Positions 1-7,948 of a stretch of 64,000 nucleotides of DNA are shown here, one piece after another. The notes beneath the pieces were generated by a model, which was not told the origin of the DNA, made no database searches, and saw only the letters and a program-made list of their open reading frames with translations. Numbering within the stretch: the first letter of the stretch is position 1; every line of letters starts with the position of its first letter. The position numbers were made by a program, and so were the translations under genes. The DNA comes from Blastococcus sp. TF02A-30 (GTDB lineage Bacteria > Actinomycetota > Actinomycetes > Mycobacteriales > Geodermatophilaceae): contig NZ_QOHJ01000002.1 of the NCBI RefSeq assembly GCF_003319185.1, forward strand, positions 186,001-250,000, in the 5' to 3' direction.

Positions 1-136
1 GCGCGGCGCCCTCGTCGGTCACGTTGCCGGTGGCCTGACTTCCCGGGTGGCGACCCGCCGGCGAGCGTGCGAGGCCTTGAAACGCCGCGCCGCGTCGCAC
101 ACTGAGCCGACGCGGCTTTCGGCTCGGAGGAGTTCC

Positions 137-844
137 ATGTACGACGCACGGCCCCAGGTGCCGGCTCCTGGCCCACGCGCGCCCAGGGCGGCGGGATGGT
201 TCAAGGGTGCCTGGTACTTCGCCATCACAGTGGTCTCTTTCGGTTTCCTCGCCGCGATCCCTTTTTGGCACGCGGCCAGCCGTCTAGGGCGGCGCGACCT
301 CCGTACCCTCGCCCTGACCTACACGCTGGCGGGGATCTATCTCGTCGTCATCTTTTCCGTAACTCCCCGGAATGCAGACGGCACGACGGCGAATGAGACG
401 CTCAGCGTGATCGGTGGCCTCAGCGCCTTTTTCATCCTGATCGTCGGTTGCCTGCACCTCCGCCCGCTGCGCCGTCAAGTCTATGGCGGGGGGCGAGTAG
501 TACTCGCCCACGACGATCCCGTGGTGGCCCGCGCGCTCGAGGCGCGCTCTCGACGACAGGAGACGCGGCGTCTGCTCGCTCGTGAACCCGCCCTTCGGCG
601 CGAGCTCGGCATCGGGCGCCCCGACCTGAACCGCGGTTACGACGACGGAGGTCTGATCGACCTCAACACCGCACCCGCCCGTGTCATCGCCACGGTCTGC
701 GGCATCGAATTGCCCCATGCCGAGGCGATCGTCGCCGGGCGCAGGACCCGCGGCGGCACGTACTTCAACATCGGCGAGGTGCTCGTCGATGTCCCGCTCC
801 CGCCGCACGTCCAGGACGAGCTGCGCGAACGCGCCGTCTTCTGA
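137..844 (+). CDS. Membrane protein with C-terminal helix-hairpin-helix domain
   Basis: Predicted 235-residue protein. Two or three hydrophobic segments lie near residues 25-45, 60-76 and 90-107. A charged helix (about 120-160) follows, then a ComEA-like helix-hairpin-helix (about 172-235) with the hallmark IDLNTAPARVIATVCGIELP. Such domains usually bind DNA non-specifically or act as protein-interaction modules; here the domain would face the cytoplasm. The ATG at 137 is chosen because a GGAGGAG lies just upstream; the frame is open further upstream but without a ribosome site. It probably forms an operon with the PASTA gene 28 bases downstream. The precise role is unknown. Confidence 0.75.
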   Translation: MYDARPQVPAPGPRAPRAAGWFKGAWYFAITVVSFGFLAAIPFWHAASRLGRRDLRTLALTYTLAGIYLVVIFSVTPRNADGTTANETLSVIGGLSAFFILIVGCLHLRPLRRQVYGGGRVVLAHDDPVVARALEARSRRQETRRLLAREPALRRELGIGRPDLNRGYDDGGLIDLNTAPARVIATVCGIELPHAEAIVAGRRTRGGTYFNIGEVLVDVPLPPHVQDELRERAVF

Positions 845-872
845 CCACCCACCAACGCACACGGGGATCCAC

Positions 873-1412
873 GTGACTTCACCGCCGTACGACCCGATCG
901 GCTTCGGCGACGGGCCTCCGCCGCGACCGTTCTACCGCCAGCCCTGGTTCGTCGTGATCGCAGGACTCATCGCCATCGCGCTCCTCGTCCTGGTGGCCGG
1001 GGGCGACTCCGACGACGGGTTTGAGGCGAGTGCGGCCACCGCCACGACGAGTTCCTCGGCGTCGACCCGGCCGTCGGCCGCGCCGACGTCTACGGCGGAG
1101 AGCTCGTCGCCCGCTCCGACGCCGGCAGCCTCAACGTCCGCGGTTCCGACGTCGTCGGCTCCAGTGACGCCCGCGGTGGACTTCGCGATGCCGGACGTGG
1201 TGGGCATGGATCTGCAGTCGGCGCAGGACCTGATCCAGACCTACGGGGTCTTCCTCAGCGTCTCCCATGACGTGAGGGGCTCCCGCAACCAGGTCGTGGA
1301 CTCGAACTGGATCGTCTGCGACCAGAACGTCCCGTCGGGCCAGCGGGTCACCGGCGACGTCGAGGGCTTGATTGACCTCGGTGTCGTGAAGCGCGGGGAG
1401 TCTTGCCCCTGA
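873..1412 (+). CDS. Single-pass membrane protein with PASTA-like domain
   Basis: Predicted 179-residue protein from a GTG start. A short proline-rich cytoplasmic head precedes one membrane helix (about residues 25-45). A long Ser/Thr/Pro/Ala linker (about 50-105) follows, then an extracytoplasmic PASTA-like domain beginning MPDVVGMDLQSAQDLI. PASTA domains bind peptidoglycan fragments or beta-lactams in PknB kinases and penicillin-binding proteins. Here no kinase or transpeptidase domain is attached, so it may be a cell-wall sensor or a secreted anchor. It sits directly after the HhH membrane gene and before a strong hairpin terminator. The start is supported by position and by the membrane segment that follows. 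Confidence 0.75.
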   Translation: MTSPPYDPIGFGDGPPPRPFYRQPWFVVIAGLIAIALLVLVAGGDSDDGFEASAATATTSSSASTRPSAAPTSTAESSSPAPTPAASTSAVPTSSAPVTPAVDFAMPDVVGMDLQSAQDLIQTYGVFLSVSHDVRGSRNQVVDSNWIVCDQNVPSGQRVTGDVEGLIDLGVVKRGESCP

Positions 1413-1494
1413 GCGACCGGCGGTGTCGCCTGAGCCACAGGATGACGAGTCGCCAAGTCGACATCTCGACCCCATTCGCCCCGCTCGTCCCACC

Positions 1495-1525
1495 CGCCCG
1501 GGACGCCTCTCCAGCGTCCCGGGCG
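1495..1525 (+). terminator. Hairpin terminator after the HhH-PASTA gene pair
   Basis: Perfect 12-base inverted repeat (1495-1506 and 1514-1525, arm CGCCCGGGACGC) with a 7-base loop, 80 bases after the PASTA stop. There is no T-run, as is usual for such GC-rich actinobacterial terminators. Confidence 0.6.
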
Positions 1526-1554
1526 GACGGCAGTCCGCTTCGTACGGTTGTTAC

Positions 1555-1728
1555 GTGGCCAAGCACTTCGTCGATGAGACCGCTGAGTTCAAGATGCCCC
1601 GTCCCGGGCGGCACGCCGCCGCCGACACCGGCGAGCTGGACCTGACCCAGCGCTTCGACCCCGGCTTCCGCCGGCAGCGCCCCGCCGTCCCCGCCCCGCA
1701 GCCGACCCGGGACGCCGACCACCGCTGA
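1555..1728 (+). CDS. Small hypothetical protein (57 aa)
   Basis: A GTG-started frame (VAKHFVDETAEFKMPRPGRH...) giving 57 residues, hydrophilic, with a Pro/Arg-rich tail. It follows a terminator, so it would have its own promoter. No clear ribosome site precedes it, which fits a leaderless transcript or a false call. No family is recognised. Its non-random amino-acid composition (ETAEF, TGELDLTQRF) argues for real coding. Confidence 0.4.
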   Translation: MAKHFVDETAEFKMPRPGRHAAADTGELDLTQRFDPGFRRQRPAVPAPQPTRDADHR

Positions 1729-1888
1729 CCTCCGCCGCCGGGAGCGCCACCCTGCCGCCCCGCCGCTACCCGCTGCGACGCCGCGCGCGCCGCGGTGGGA
1801 AAGCGGGCGGAAAGGGGTGCCCGCGCCCGTCCTCCGCCTGACAGGTTGCTCCGCGTTCTCGGGGGACCTCGACGCGGAGGAGAGACGC

Positions 1889-3007
1889 ATGCGGCACCAC
1901 AGGAAGGCCGCGGGAGCGGCTGCGGCACTGGCGCTGATCGCCGTCCCGGCGACGGCGAGCGCGCACGACGGGTACCACGGCGGGGAACCGATCACCACGG
2001 TCGCCGGCGGCCTCGACGGGCCCCGGCAGCTCAGCGACTACCGGCACCACAAGCTGCTGGTCGCCGAGTCCGACTCCGGGGAGGTCTCGTCGGTCGACGT
2101 GCGCACCGGCGAGGTCCGCACCCTCCTCAGCGGCCTGGGCAACGCGCAGGGCGTGGACAGCAAGCGCGGCTGGATCTACGTCGCGGTGGGTGAGTCCGGC
2201 CCGCCGCCCGAGGATGGCGCGGCCCCGGCGGCACCGCCGCCCGGCACACCGAGCCAGGTGCTGATCGAGGCCACCCCGGACGGGACGGTGCACCGCACCT
2301 TCGACCTGCTGCAGTACGAGCTGGACCACAACCCCGACGGCCAGCTCCAGTTCGTCGACGGGGAGCCGGTCGACACGCTGTCCAACCCGTTCTCCGTCCT
2401 CGTCCAGCGGCACCGGGTGCTCGTCGCCGACGCCGGGGCCAACGCCGTCCTCTCTGTCGACCGGCACACCGGCGAGATCAGCACGTTCTTCGTGCCGCCG
2501 ACGGTCACCGACGTCGAGGGCTGCGCGGATGCGCCGAACAACCCCGGCACCGTCGGCTGCGACCCCGTGCCGACCGAGATCACCGAGGGGCCCGACGGCC
2601 TGATCTACCTGGGCACGCTCGGCGCCGAGGTGCCGGGAGCGGGCCGGGTGTACGTCCTCGACCAGCACGGCAAGAAGGTCGACGTCATCACCGGGCTGAC
2701 CTCGGTCACCGGCGTCGCGGTCGGCGACCACGGCGAGGTCTACGCCTCCGACGTGATCGAGGGCGCGCCGCCCATGGGCGACGCCCCGCCGCCGCCCGGG
2801 TTCGACCCGGCCACCGTCGGCGAGGTGACCCGCATCGCGCCCGACGGGATGCGGACCACCGCCCAGGTCACCATGCCCTCCGGCCTCGAGGTCCAGCACG
2901 GCGAGCTGTACGCCTCCGCCTGGAGCATCGCCGGCTTCCTCGGCCTCGAGGGCCGCGGTGAGGTGCAGCGGATCGGCGCCGGCGCCTTCACGGCCCCGGT
3001 GAGCTGA
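1889..3007 (+). CDS. Secreted ScyD/ScyE family protein
   Basis: Predicted 372 residues. An N-terminal signal peptide (basic MRHHRK, then an Ala-rich core ending ATASA, about residues 1-26) precedes a beta-propeller-like region. Repeated short motifs include GLDGPRQLS, GNAQGVDSKRGWIYVAVGES and EITEGPDGLIYLG. The family is named after cyanobacterial scytonemin-cluster genes, but members are common in actinobacteria, where their substrate is unknown; it acts outside the membrane. The ATG at 1889 has a GGAGG 8 bases upstream. A strong terminator follows, so it appears monocistronic. Confidence 0.75.
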   Translation: MRHHRKAAGAAAALALIAVPATASAHDGYHGGEPITTVAGGLDGPRQLSDYRHHKLLVAESDSGEVSSVDVRTGEVRTLLSGLGNAQGVDSKRGWIYVAVGESGPPPEDGAAPAAPPPGTPSQVLIEATPDGTVHRTFDLLQYELDHNPDGQLQFVDGEPVDTLSNPFSVLVQRHRVLVADAGANAVLSVDRHTGEISTFFVPPTVTDVEGCADAPNNPGTVGCDPVPTEITEGPDGLIYLGTLGAEVPGAGRVYVLDQHGKKVDVITGLTSVTGVAVGDHGEVYASDVIEGAPPMGDAPPPPGFDPATVGEVTRIAPDGMRTTAQVTMPSGLEVQHGELYASAWSIAGFLGLEGRGEVQRIGAGAFTAPVS

Positions 3008-3015
3008 CGCACCCT

Positions 3016-3053
3016 GCGGCGGTCGGTGCGCCACCCGGCGCGCCGACCGCCGC
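3016..3053 (+). terminator. Hairpin terminator after the ScyD-like gene
   Basis: 16-base inverted repeat (3016-3031 with 3038-3053) containing one G-T pair and a 6-base loop, beginning 9 bases after the stop codon. No T-tract. Confidence 0.6.
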
Positions 3054-3130
3054 GGGGCTGGTGGTGGGGAGCACCGGCTCCTAGGCTCGGCCCGTCCGAG
3101 CGGGGGACACCCACTCCCAGGGACGCCGCC

Positions 3131-4834
3131 ATGAGCTTCCCCCTGCTGATCGCCGTCGACGACGACGCCGCGCTCCTCGCCGACGTCGAGCGGGAGCTGC
3201 GCAACCGCTACTCGGCCGACTACCGGGTCTGCGCGCTCGGCTCCGCCGCCGAGGCCCGCGCCACGCTGGCCCGGCTGGCCGCGGACTGCGAGGACGTCGC
3301 CCTGGTGCTCGCCGCCGAGCAGCTGGACGGCGCACCCGGCACCGAGCTGCTCGCCGACGTCCCGGCGCTGTTCCCCGACGCCGTCCGCGTGCTGCTCATC
3401 GGCTGGGGCCACCTCGGCGACCCGCCCACCGGCGACGCGATCTTCGACGCCATCGCCGGCGGCCGCACCGACCAGTACCTCGTCCGGCCCGCACCGCCGC
3501 CGGACGAGCAGTTCCACCAGGCGGTGTCCAGCTTCCTGCTCTCCTGGGCCGAGGAGCGCCGCCGCGCCCCGCACACCATCGAGGTGGTGGGGGAGGAGTG
3601 GGCCGGGCGGGCCTACGAGCTGCGCGAGGTGCTCGGGCGCTGCGCCATGCCGCACCGGTTCTGCCTGGCCACCAGCGACGAGGGCCGCGCCATCCTCGCC
3701 GGCACCGGCGAGCGCCGGCTGCCGATGGTCGTGATGCCCAGCGGCACGGTCCTGGAGAACCCCACCGACGCCGACATCGCCCGCGCCTCCGGCACCGCGA
3801 TCGACCCCTCCGGCGAGCACTACGACCTGGTCATCGTCGGCTGCGGCCCGGCCGGCCTCTCCGCCGGCGTCTACGGCGCCTCCGAGGGGCTGCGCACCGT
3901 CGTCATCGACTCCGGCAGCATCGGCGGCCAGGCGACGTCGAGCTCCTCCATCCGCAACTACCTCGGCTTCCCGCGCGGCCTCACCGGCGCCGAGCTCGCC
4001 CGCCGCGCCTACCAGCAGGCCTGGGTGTTCGGCGCCCGGTTCGGGTTCATGCAGGAGGTCGCCCACCTCGAGCAGGGGCCCGACGGGATCGTCGTCTCGC
4101 TGCACACCGGGGGCCTGGTCGTCGCCCGCGCCGTCGTCCTCGCCACCGGCGCCGCCTACCGCCGGCTCGGCGTCCCGGCGCTGGAGGAGCTGCACGGCGC
4201 CGGCGTGTTCTACGGGGCCGCGGCGTCCGAGGCCCCGCTGGTCGCCGGCAAGGACGTCTACCTCGTCGGCGGCGCCAACTCCGCCGGGCAGGCCGCGCTG
4301 CACCTCGCCCGCTACGCGAATCGGGTCACGCTCGTCGTCCGCGCCGCGACGCTGGCCGCCGGGATGTCGCACTACCTGGTCCGCCAGGTGGAGCAGGCGC
4401 CCGGCATCGAGGTGCGCACCGGCACCGAGGTCGTCGACGGCGGCGGCGACGGCCGGCTCGAGCAGCTCGTCCTCCGCGACCGGGCGAGCGGGACGACGGA
4501 GACCGTGGCCGCGGACGCGCTGTTCCTCATGATCGGCGCCCGCCCGCACACCGGCTGGCTGCCGCCCACTGTCGAGCGGGACGACGGCGGCTTCGTCCGC
4601 ACCGGCGCCGACCTCAGCGACGCCGCCCGCGCCGCGTTCGGCCGGGACCCGCTGCCCCTGGAGACCAGCCTCCCCGGGGTGCTCGCCGCCGGCGACGTGC
4701 GGCGCGGCTCGGTCAAGCGGGTCGCCTCGGCCGTCGGCGAGGGGTCGATCGCGATCCAGCAGGTGCACCGCCTGCTGGCGGCCGAGCGGCCGGTCAGCGC
4801 GCTCGGGGCCGGAGGCGTCCCAGCGCCGCGGTGA
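3131..4834 (+). CDS. Fused pseudo-receiver / thioredoxin-reductase-like flavoprotein
   Basis: 567 residues. Residues about 4-135 look like a response-regulator receiver (acidic AVDDD start), but the phospho-acceptor position reads VLAAEQ instead of VLADQ and the switch lysine is Arg (YLVRP), so it is probably not phosphorylated. Residues about 150-220 resemble a glutaredoxin-like linker without CxxC. Residues about 235-560 form an FAD/NAD(P)H pyridine-nucleotide reductase with GCGPAGLSAG, VLATGA, VGGANSAGQAA and AAGDVRRGS. The redox-active CxxC of true thioredoxin reductases is absent (GVFYGAAASEA). Known as the fused response regulator/thioredoxin-disulfide reductase family; the electron acceptor is unknown. 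Its 3' end overlaps the convergent next gene by 41 bases. Confidence 0.8.
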   Translation: MSFPLLIAVDDDAALLADVERELRNRYSADYRVCALGSAAEARATLARLAADCEDVALVLAAEQLDGAPGTELLADVPALFPDAVRVLLIGWGHLGDPPTGDAIFDAIAGGRTDQYLVRPAPPPDEQFHQAVSSFLLSWAEERRRAPHTIEVVGEEWAGRAYELREVLGRCAMPHRFCLATSDEGRAILAGTGERRLPMVVMPSGTVLENPTDADIARASGTAIDPSGEHYDLVIVGCGPAGLSAGVYGASEGLRTVVIDSGSIGGQATSSSSIRNYLGFPRGLTGAELARRAYQQAWVFGARFGFMQEVAHLEQGPDGIVVSLHTGGLVVARAVVLATGAAYRRLGVPALEELHGAGVFYGAAASEAPLVAGKDVYLVGGANSAGQAALHLARYANRVTLVVRAATLAAGMSHYLVRQVEQAPGIEVRTGTEVVDGGGDGRLEQLVLRDRASGTTETVAADALFLMIGARPHTGWLPPTVERDDGGFVRTGADLSDAARAAFGRDPLPLETSLPGVLAAGDVRRGSVKRVASAVGEGSIAIQQVHRLLAAERPVSALGAGGVPAPR

Positions 4835-5849
4835 AGCTCTCGTTCCACAGCCCGAGGTGCGGCCAGCGCTCGGCGACGTGCGCCGTCGCTTCCTCCACCG
4901 ACATCCCCTCCTCGCGCACCAGCCAGCCGCGCAGCACCAGCCCGGTCCGCGACGCGCCGCCGTGGCAGTGCACCAGCAGCCGGTGGCCCTCCGCGCGCAG
5001 CGCCGCCATGTCGTCCAGGACGTCGGCGAGCACGACGTCGAGGTCGGCGTTGTGCTCGTTGTCGGCGATGTAGGCCATCCGGTGCACCGGATGCGGGAAC
5101 GGCTCGCCCAGCCGGCACAGCGAGATGACGGCGAAGTCCTCGTCGCTGTACCGGGCACCGTCCAGGTTCCCGGCCCAGATGCCCGGCAGCACCTCCGCCG
5201 GGCCGATCCGGGGGATCACGCCGGGGTCGTAGTTCTGCTGCACCCCGCTGTCCAGCGCGGCGGCCAGTTGCTGCAGGTCGGGCAGCCGCCAGGTGCGGTC
5301 GCCGACCCGCCCGTGGACGGCGGACGCCCACCGGCTGGGGATCCCGCCCATGCCGAACACCGCACCCGCCAGCCCACCGGCGAGCGCGGCCGTGGCCGAC
5401 GTGTCCCCGCCGAGGTCGATCGCCCCACGCAGCACCGCGGCGAAGTCGCGGCCCGCGCGCAGCGCCGCGACCGCCCGGGCCGGCGCGGGTTCGGGGGACG
5501 CGGCGGCCGCCAGCGGGTCCTCGCCGTCCAGCGCCCGCCGCACCATCTCGGCGAAGGCGCCCTCGCCCGCACCCGTCCGGGCGGAGCGGATCGCGGCGGC
5601 GATGGTCCCCGGGCCGTCGGGGCTGCCGCCCGCGAGCAGCTGCTCGGCCTCGCGCAGCGCCGTCCGCGTGACGTCGGTGAACTCACCCGGCGCCAGCGCG
5701 TCCGTACCGCACATCTCGGTGCGCGAGCCGCGGGCCGGCGTGGGGAAGCGGGCCGAGAAGCGGCCGGGCGCGCCGGCGAAAGGCGCGCCGAGCGCGTCGC
5801 CGACGGCCGCGCCGACCAGGGCCCCGGCCGCGCGGGAGGAGCGGTGCAT
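4794..5849 (-). CDS. ADP-ribosylglycohydrolase-like / dual-specificity phosphatase fusion
   Basis: 351 residues. The N-terminal 190 residues match an ADP-ribosylglycohydrolase fold (GALVGAAVGDALGAPFAG; GGDTSATAALAGG at 147). The fold is shortened and metal-binding motifs are altered: TDDT becomes TDVT (58-61) and GGDTD becomes GGDTS. Residues about 210-351 are a dual-specificity/tyrosine phosphatase with the intact HCHGGASRTG P-loop (Cys295, Arg301) and a plausible general acid Asp263. It may dephosphorylate and/or recognise ADP-ribosylated substrates; the hydrolase half may only bind. An in-frame GTG at 5861 is an alternative start. The 3' end overlaps the convergent flavoprotein gene. Confidence 0.8.
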   Translation of the reverse strand: MHRSSRAAGALVGAAVGDALGAPFAGAPGRFSARFPTPARGSRTEMCGTDALAPGEFTDVTRTALREAEQLLAGGSPDGPGTIAAAIRSARTGAGEGAFAEMVRRALDGEDPLAAAASPEPAPARAVAALRAGRDFAAVLRGAIDLGGDTSATAALAGGLAGAVFGMGGIPSRWASAVHGRVGDRTWRLPDLQQLAAALDSGVQQNYDPGVIPRIGPAEVLPGIWAGNLDGARYSDEDFAVISLCRLGEPFPHPVHRMAYIADNEHNADLDVVLADVLDDMAALRAEGHRLLVHCHGGASRTGLVLRGWLVREEGMSVEEATAHVAERWPHLGLWNESFTAALGRLRPRAR

Positions 5850-5961
5850 GCGCGGGATCACACCGGCATCCTCCGCCACGGCGCTCAAGCACCGCCGCCG
5901 GCGGGCCGACGTACTGGAGGTGAGCAGGTCTGCGACGTCCGGGGTGGCGTCGACGCGCCTC

Positions 5962-6942
5962 ATGGCGCGCACCCTGGCCACCTTCTTCGCCTTCGGCGGC
6001 GTCGCCGGCCTCGCGGTCGTCTCCGGTCTCGAGGCCGGGCGTCCGCAGAGCGTCCTCGCGGTCCTGTGCCTGGTCGCGCTGGTGGCGGGCGCCGTCGTCG
6101 GCCGGTGGGGACCGTCCTGGCCCCGGGGCTCCTTCCACGCCACCGTCGGCGCCGCGGCCGCGATGATCGTCACCGCCGTCCTGCTCGCGCCCGACCCGGT
6201 CACCTCGCTGGCCGCGGCGGTGCTCATCTCGTTCGTCGTCGTCGACGCGCACTTCTTCTTCACCTCACGGCAGGCGCTGGCCCACCTCGTGCTCGCGGTC
6301 GCCGGCGTCACCGTCGCGCTCGTGCTGTCCGACGTGCGGCTGGGGGTCGCGGTCGGGCTCGACCTGGTGCTCACCGGCATCGGCCTCGTCATCCGCCGGC
6401 TGGTCCTCCTGGCCGCCACGGCCAGCCGGGACCCGCTCACCGGGCTGCGCAACCGGCGCGGCTTCGACGACGCGCTGCTCGAGGCGATGACCACCGCAGC
6501 CCGCACCGGCGAGCCGCTCTCGGCCGCCCTGCTCGACCTCGACCACTTCAAGGCGGTCAACGACACCGAGGGCCACGAGGCCGGCGACCGGCTGCTGTGC
6601 CGGGTCGCGGACGCCTGGCCGGCCGAGCTGCCCTCCGGCGCGGTGCTCGCCCGGCACGGCGGCGATGAGTTCTCCCTCGTCCTCCCGGGGACCGCGGGCC
6701 CCGACGCCCTCGCGCTGGTGCGCCGGGTGCTCGACCGGCACCCCGGGCTGGCGCTGTCCTGCGGCGTCGCCGAGCACAGCAGCGGCGAGACCGCCTCCCA
6801 GCTCATGCGCCGCACCGACCGGGCCCTCTACGGCGCCAAGGCCGCCGGCCGTGGCCGGGCGGAGCTCGACGCCGTCGAGAGCCCGGCCGGCCGGGCGGCC
6901 CCGGGCGTCGTCGGTCAGGCGACCCGGCGCGCGGTGTTGTAG
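5962..6942 (+). CDS. Membrane-bound GGDEF diguanylate cyclase
   Basis: 326 residues. About six hydrophobic segments span residues 5-150, forming a membrane sensor of unknown ligand. A GGDEF domain follows (DPLTGLRNRRGF; LLDLDHFKAVNDTEGH; RHGGDEFSLVLPG, with GGDEF at 233-237). The active-site motif is intact, so it should make c-di-GMP from two GTP. There is no RxxD inhibitory site five residues before GGDEF and no EAL domain. The start is uncertain: the ATG at 5962 lacks a good ribosome site, and GTG codons at 5944 or 5920 are alternatives. It converges on and overlaps the NlpC/P60 gene by 28 bases. Confidence 0.8.
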   Translation: MARTLATFFAFGGVAGLAVVSGLEAGRPQSVLAVLCLVALVAGAVVGRWGPSWPRGSFHATVGAAAAMIVTAVLLAPDPVTSLAAAVLISFVVVDAHFFFTSRQALAHLVLAVAGVTVALVLSDVRLGVAVGLDLVLTGIGLVIRRLVLLAATASRDPLTGLRNRRGFDDALLEAMTTAARTGEPLSAALLDLDHFKAVNDTEGHEAGDRLLCRVADAWPAELPSGAVLARHGGDEFSLVLPGTAGPDALALVRRVLDRHPGLALSCGVAEHSSGETASQLMRRTDRALYGAKAAGRGRAELDAVESPAGRAAPGVVGQATRRAVL

Positions 6943-7433
6943 CCCCACATCGAGTCGACCGGCACGACGGCCACCGGCTTGCCGTAGGTGGAGGAGTGCA
7001 CCATCTGCCCGTTGCCGATGTACATGCCGACGTGGCCGATCGGGCTGTAGAAGAAGATCAGGTCACCGGGCTGCAGGTGCGCCCGGTCGACGTGCACGCC
7101 GGCGGTGGCCTGCGCGCGCGAGGTGCGGGGGAGGTTGATCCCGGCCGCCTGGTAGGCCGACCAGGTCAGCCCCGAGCAGTCGTAGCCGCCGGGGCCGGTG
7201 CCGCCCCACACGTACGGCTTGCCCTGCTGGGACAGCGCCCGGTCGACGGCGGTCTGCGCGGCGGCGTTCGTCGCGGCGACGGGTGCCGCGGCCACGGATG
7301 CCGCGGCGGGCGCGGCGCCCGCGTCGGCCGAGGCGGCCACCGGGGTGAGCGCGATGCCGGCCCCGGTGAGGACGGCGAGCGCCGCCCCGCGGACGGACCG
7401 GCGGGTGGGCGTGGACGTGCGCGTGCTCGTCAT
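6915..7433 (-). CDS. Secreted NlpC/P60 peptidoglycan endopeptidase
   Basis: 172 residues. A signal peptide (twin-Arg-like RRSVRG, hydrophobic core, ASA/DA cleavage near residue 37) is followed by an Ala-rich linker and a single NlpC/P60 domain (about 60-172). The catalytic set is visible: Cys86 in YDCSGL, His134 in IGHVGMYIG and His146 in MVHSS. It should cut D-Glu to mDAP bonds in wall stem peptides outside the membrane. It is short, with no LysM or SH3 wall-binding domain. Its leader carries a c-di-AMP riboswitch, as for many actinobacterial wall hydrolases. The ATG is preceded by AGGAGC. Confidence 0.9.
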   Translation of the reverse strand: MTSTRTSTPTRRSVRGAALAVLTGAGIALTPVAASADAGAAPAAASVAAAPVAATNAAAQTAVDRALSQQGKPYVWGGTGPGGYDCSGLTWSAYQAAGINLPRTSRAQATAGVHVDRAHLQPGDLIFFYSPIGHVGMYIGNGQMVHSSTYGKPVAVVPVDSMWGYNTARRVA

Positions 7434-7458
7434 GGACGAGGTGCTCCTGTTCTCCTCG

Positions 7459-7590
7459 ACCGCCTACCGGGTTAGCTGTCGGGTTCGGGCGGGGAACTCG
7501 CCCGGCGCGACGCACGGTCGCGCTTCACCCCAGTCCTGCGGTGGGTCCCCGGTCCGGGTACCGGCGGTCGCCGGTGCCCGGTTCGGCGGT
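7459..7590 (-). promoter_or_regulatory. ydaO/yuaA-type cyclic di-AMP riboswitch
   Basis: Read on the minus strand, this leader contains the conserved blocks GGGGACCCACC, TGGGGTGAAGC and the near-invariant 3' block CCCGAACCCGACAGCTAACC followed by CGGTAGGC. The outer P1 helix is formed by ACCGCC (7585-7590) and GGCGGT (7459-7464). The element ends 26 bases before the NlpC/P60 start codon. Known members bind c-di-AMP and usually switch off wall-hydrolase (NlpC/P60, Rpf) or osmolyte-transport genes when the nucleotide is abundant. The outer boundaries are my estimate from the P1 pairing. Confidence 0.93.
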
Positions 7591-7948
7591 GTCCGACGGG
7601 GTGCCACCGAAGGCGGTGACGACGAGGCCCCGACCGGACCGCGACGACCGTAGGACCGTTCCCGGCGCCCCGCTGGGGAGCCGATCGACCCGCCCCGGAC
7701 GTCGTCGCCCCGCCGCTGCGAGGCGAATCGCCGCGCCCACCACGACAAGACGCAGGAGCGCGGGACGACCGGTGACAGGTAGGTGCACGCAGGGCGATCG
7801 CCGGCTCACTGCGCCGCCGCGGCGTGGCGGAACGCAGCGTCGACCACCCGTGCCCGCGTGCCGCGCCGATCACCCGGACGAGGAACCCGGGGGTTGATCC
7901 GGCCGTCATGGGGGCAAGCAGGTCAGCAAGCAACTCGAGGAGGACGAC
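7591..7948. other. Gene-free stretch upstream of the riboswitch
   Basis: With the riboswitch this makes the only gene-free gap over 300 bases. I see no supported gene, repeat or RNA here. It should hold the minus-strand promoter for the riboswitch transcript (a TACGGT of the TANNNT type lies near 7666-7671 on the minus strand) and the promoter of the small gene at 7949. All longer frames across it have shadow-type composition. Confidence 0.4.

Noticed and set aside
1-136. Tail of an upstream gene ending at the TGA at 36-38
   Set aside because: Only 11 codons are inside the window, too few to judge; no family can be recognised.
1766-5158. Minus-strand open frame of 1130 codons
   Set aside because: It is a shadow across the ScyD-like and flavoprotein genes; the composition is Arg/Gly/Ala noise and it contains no domain.
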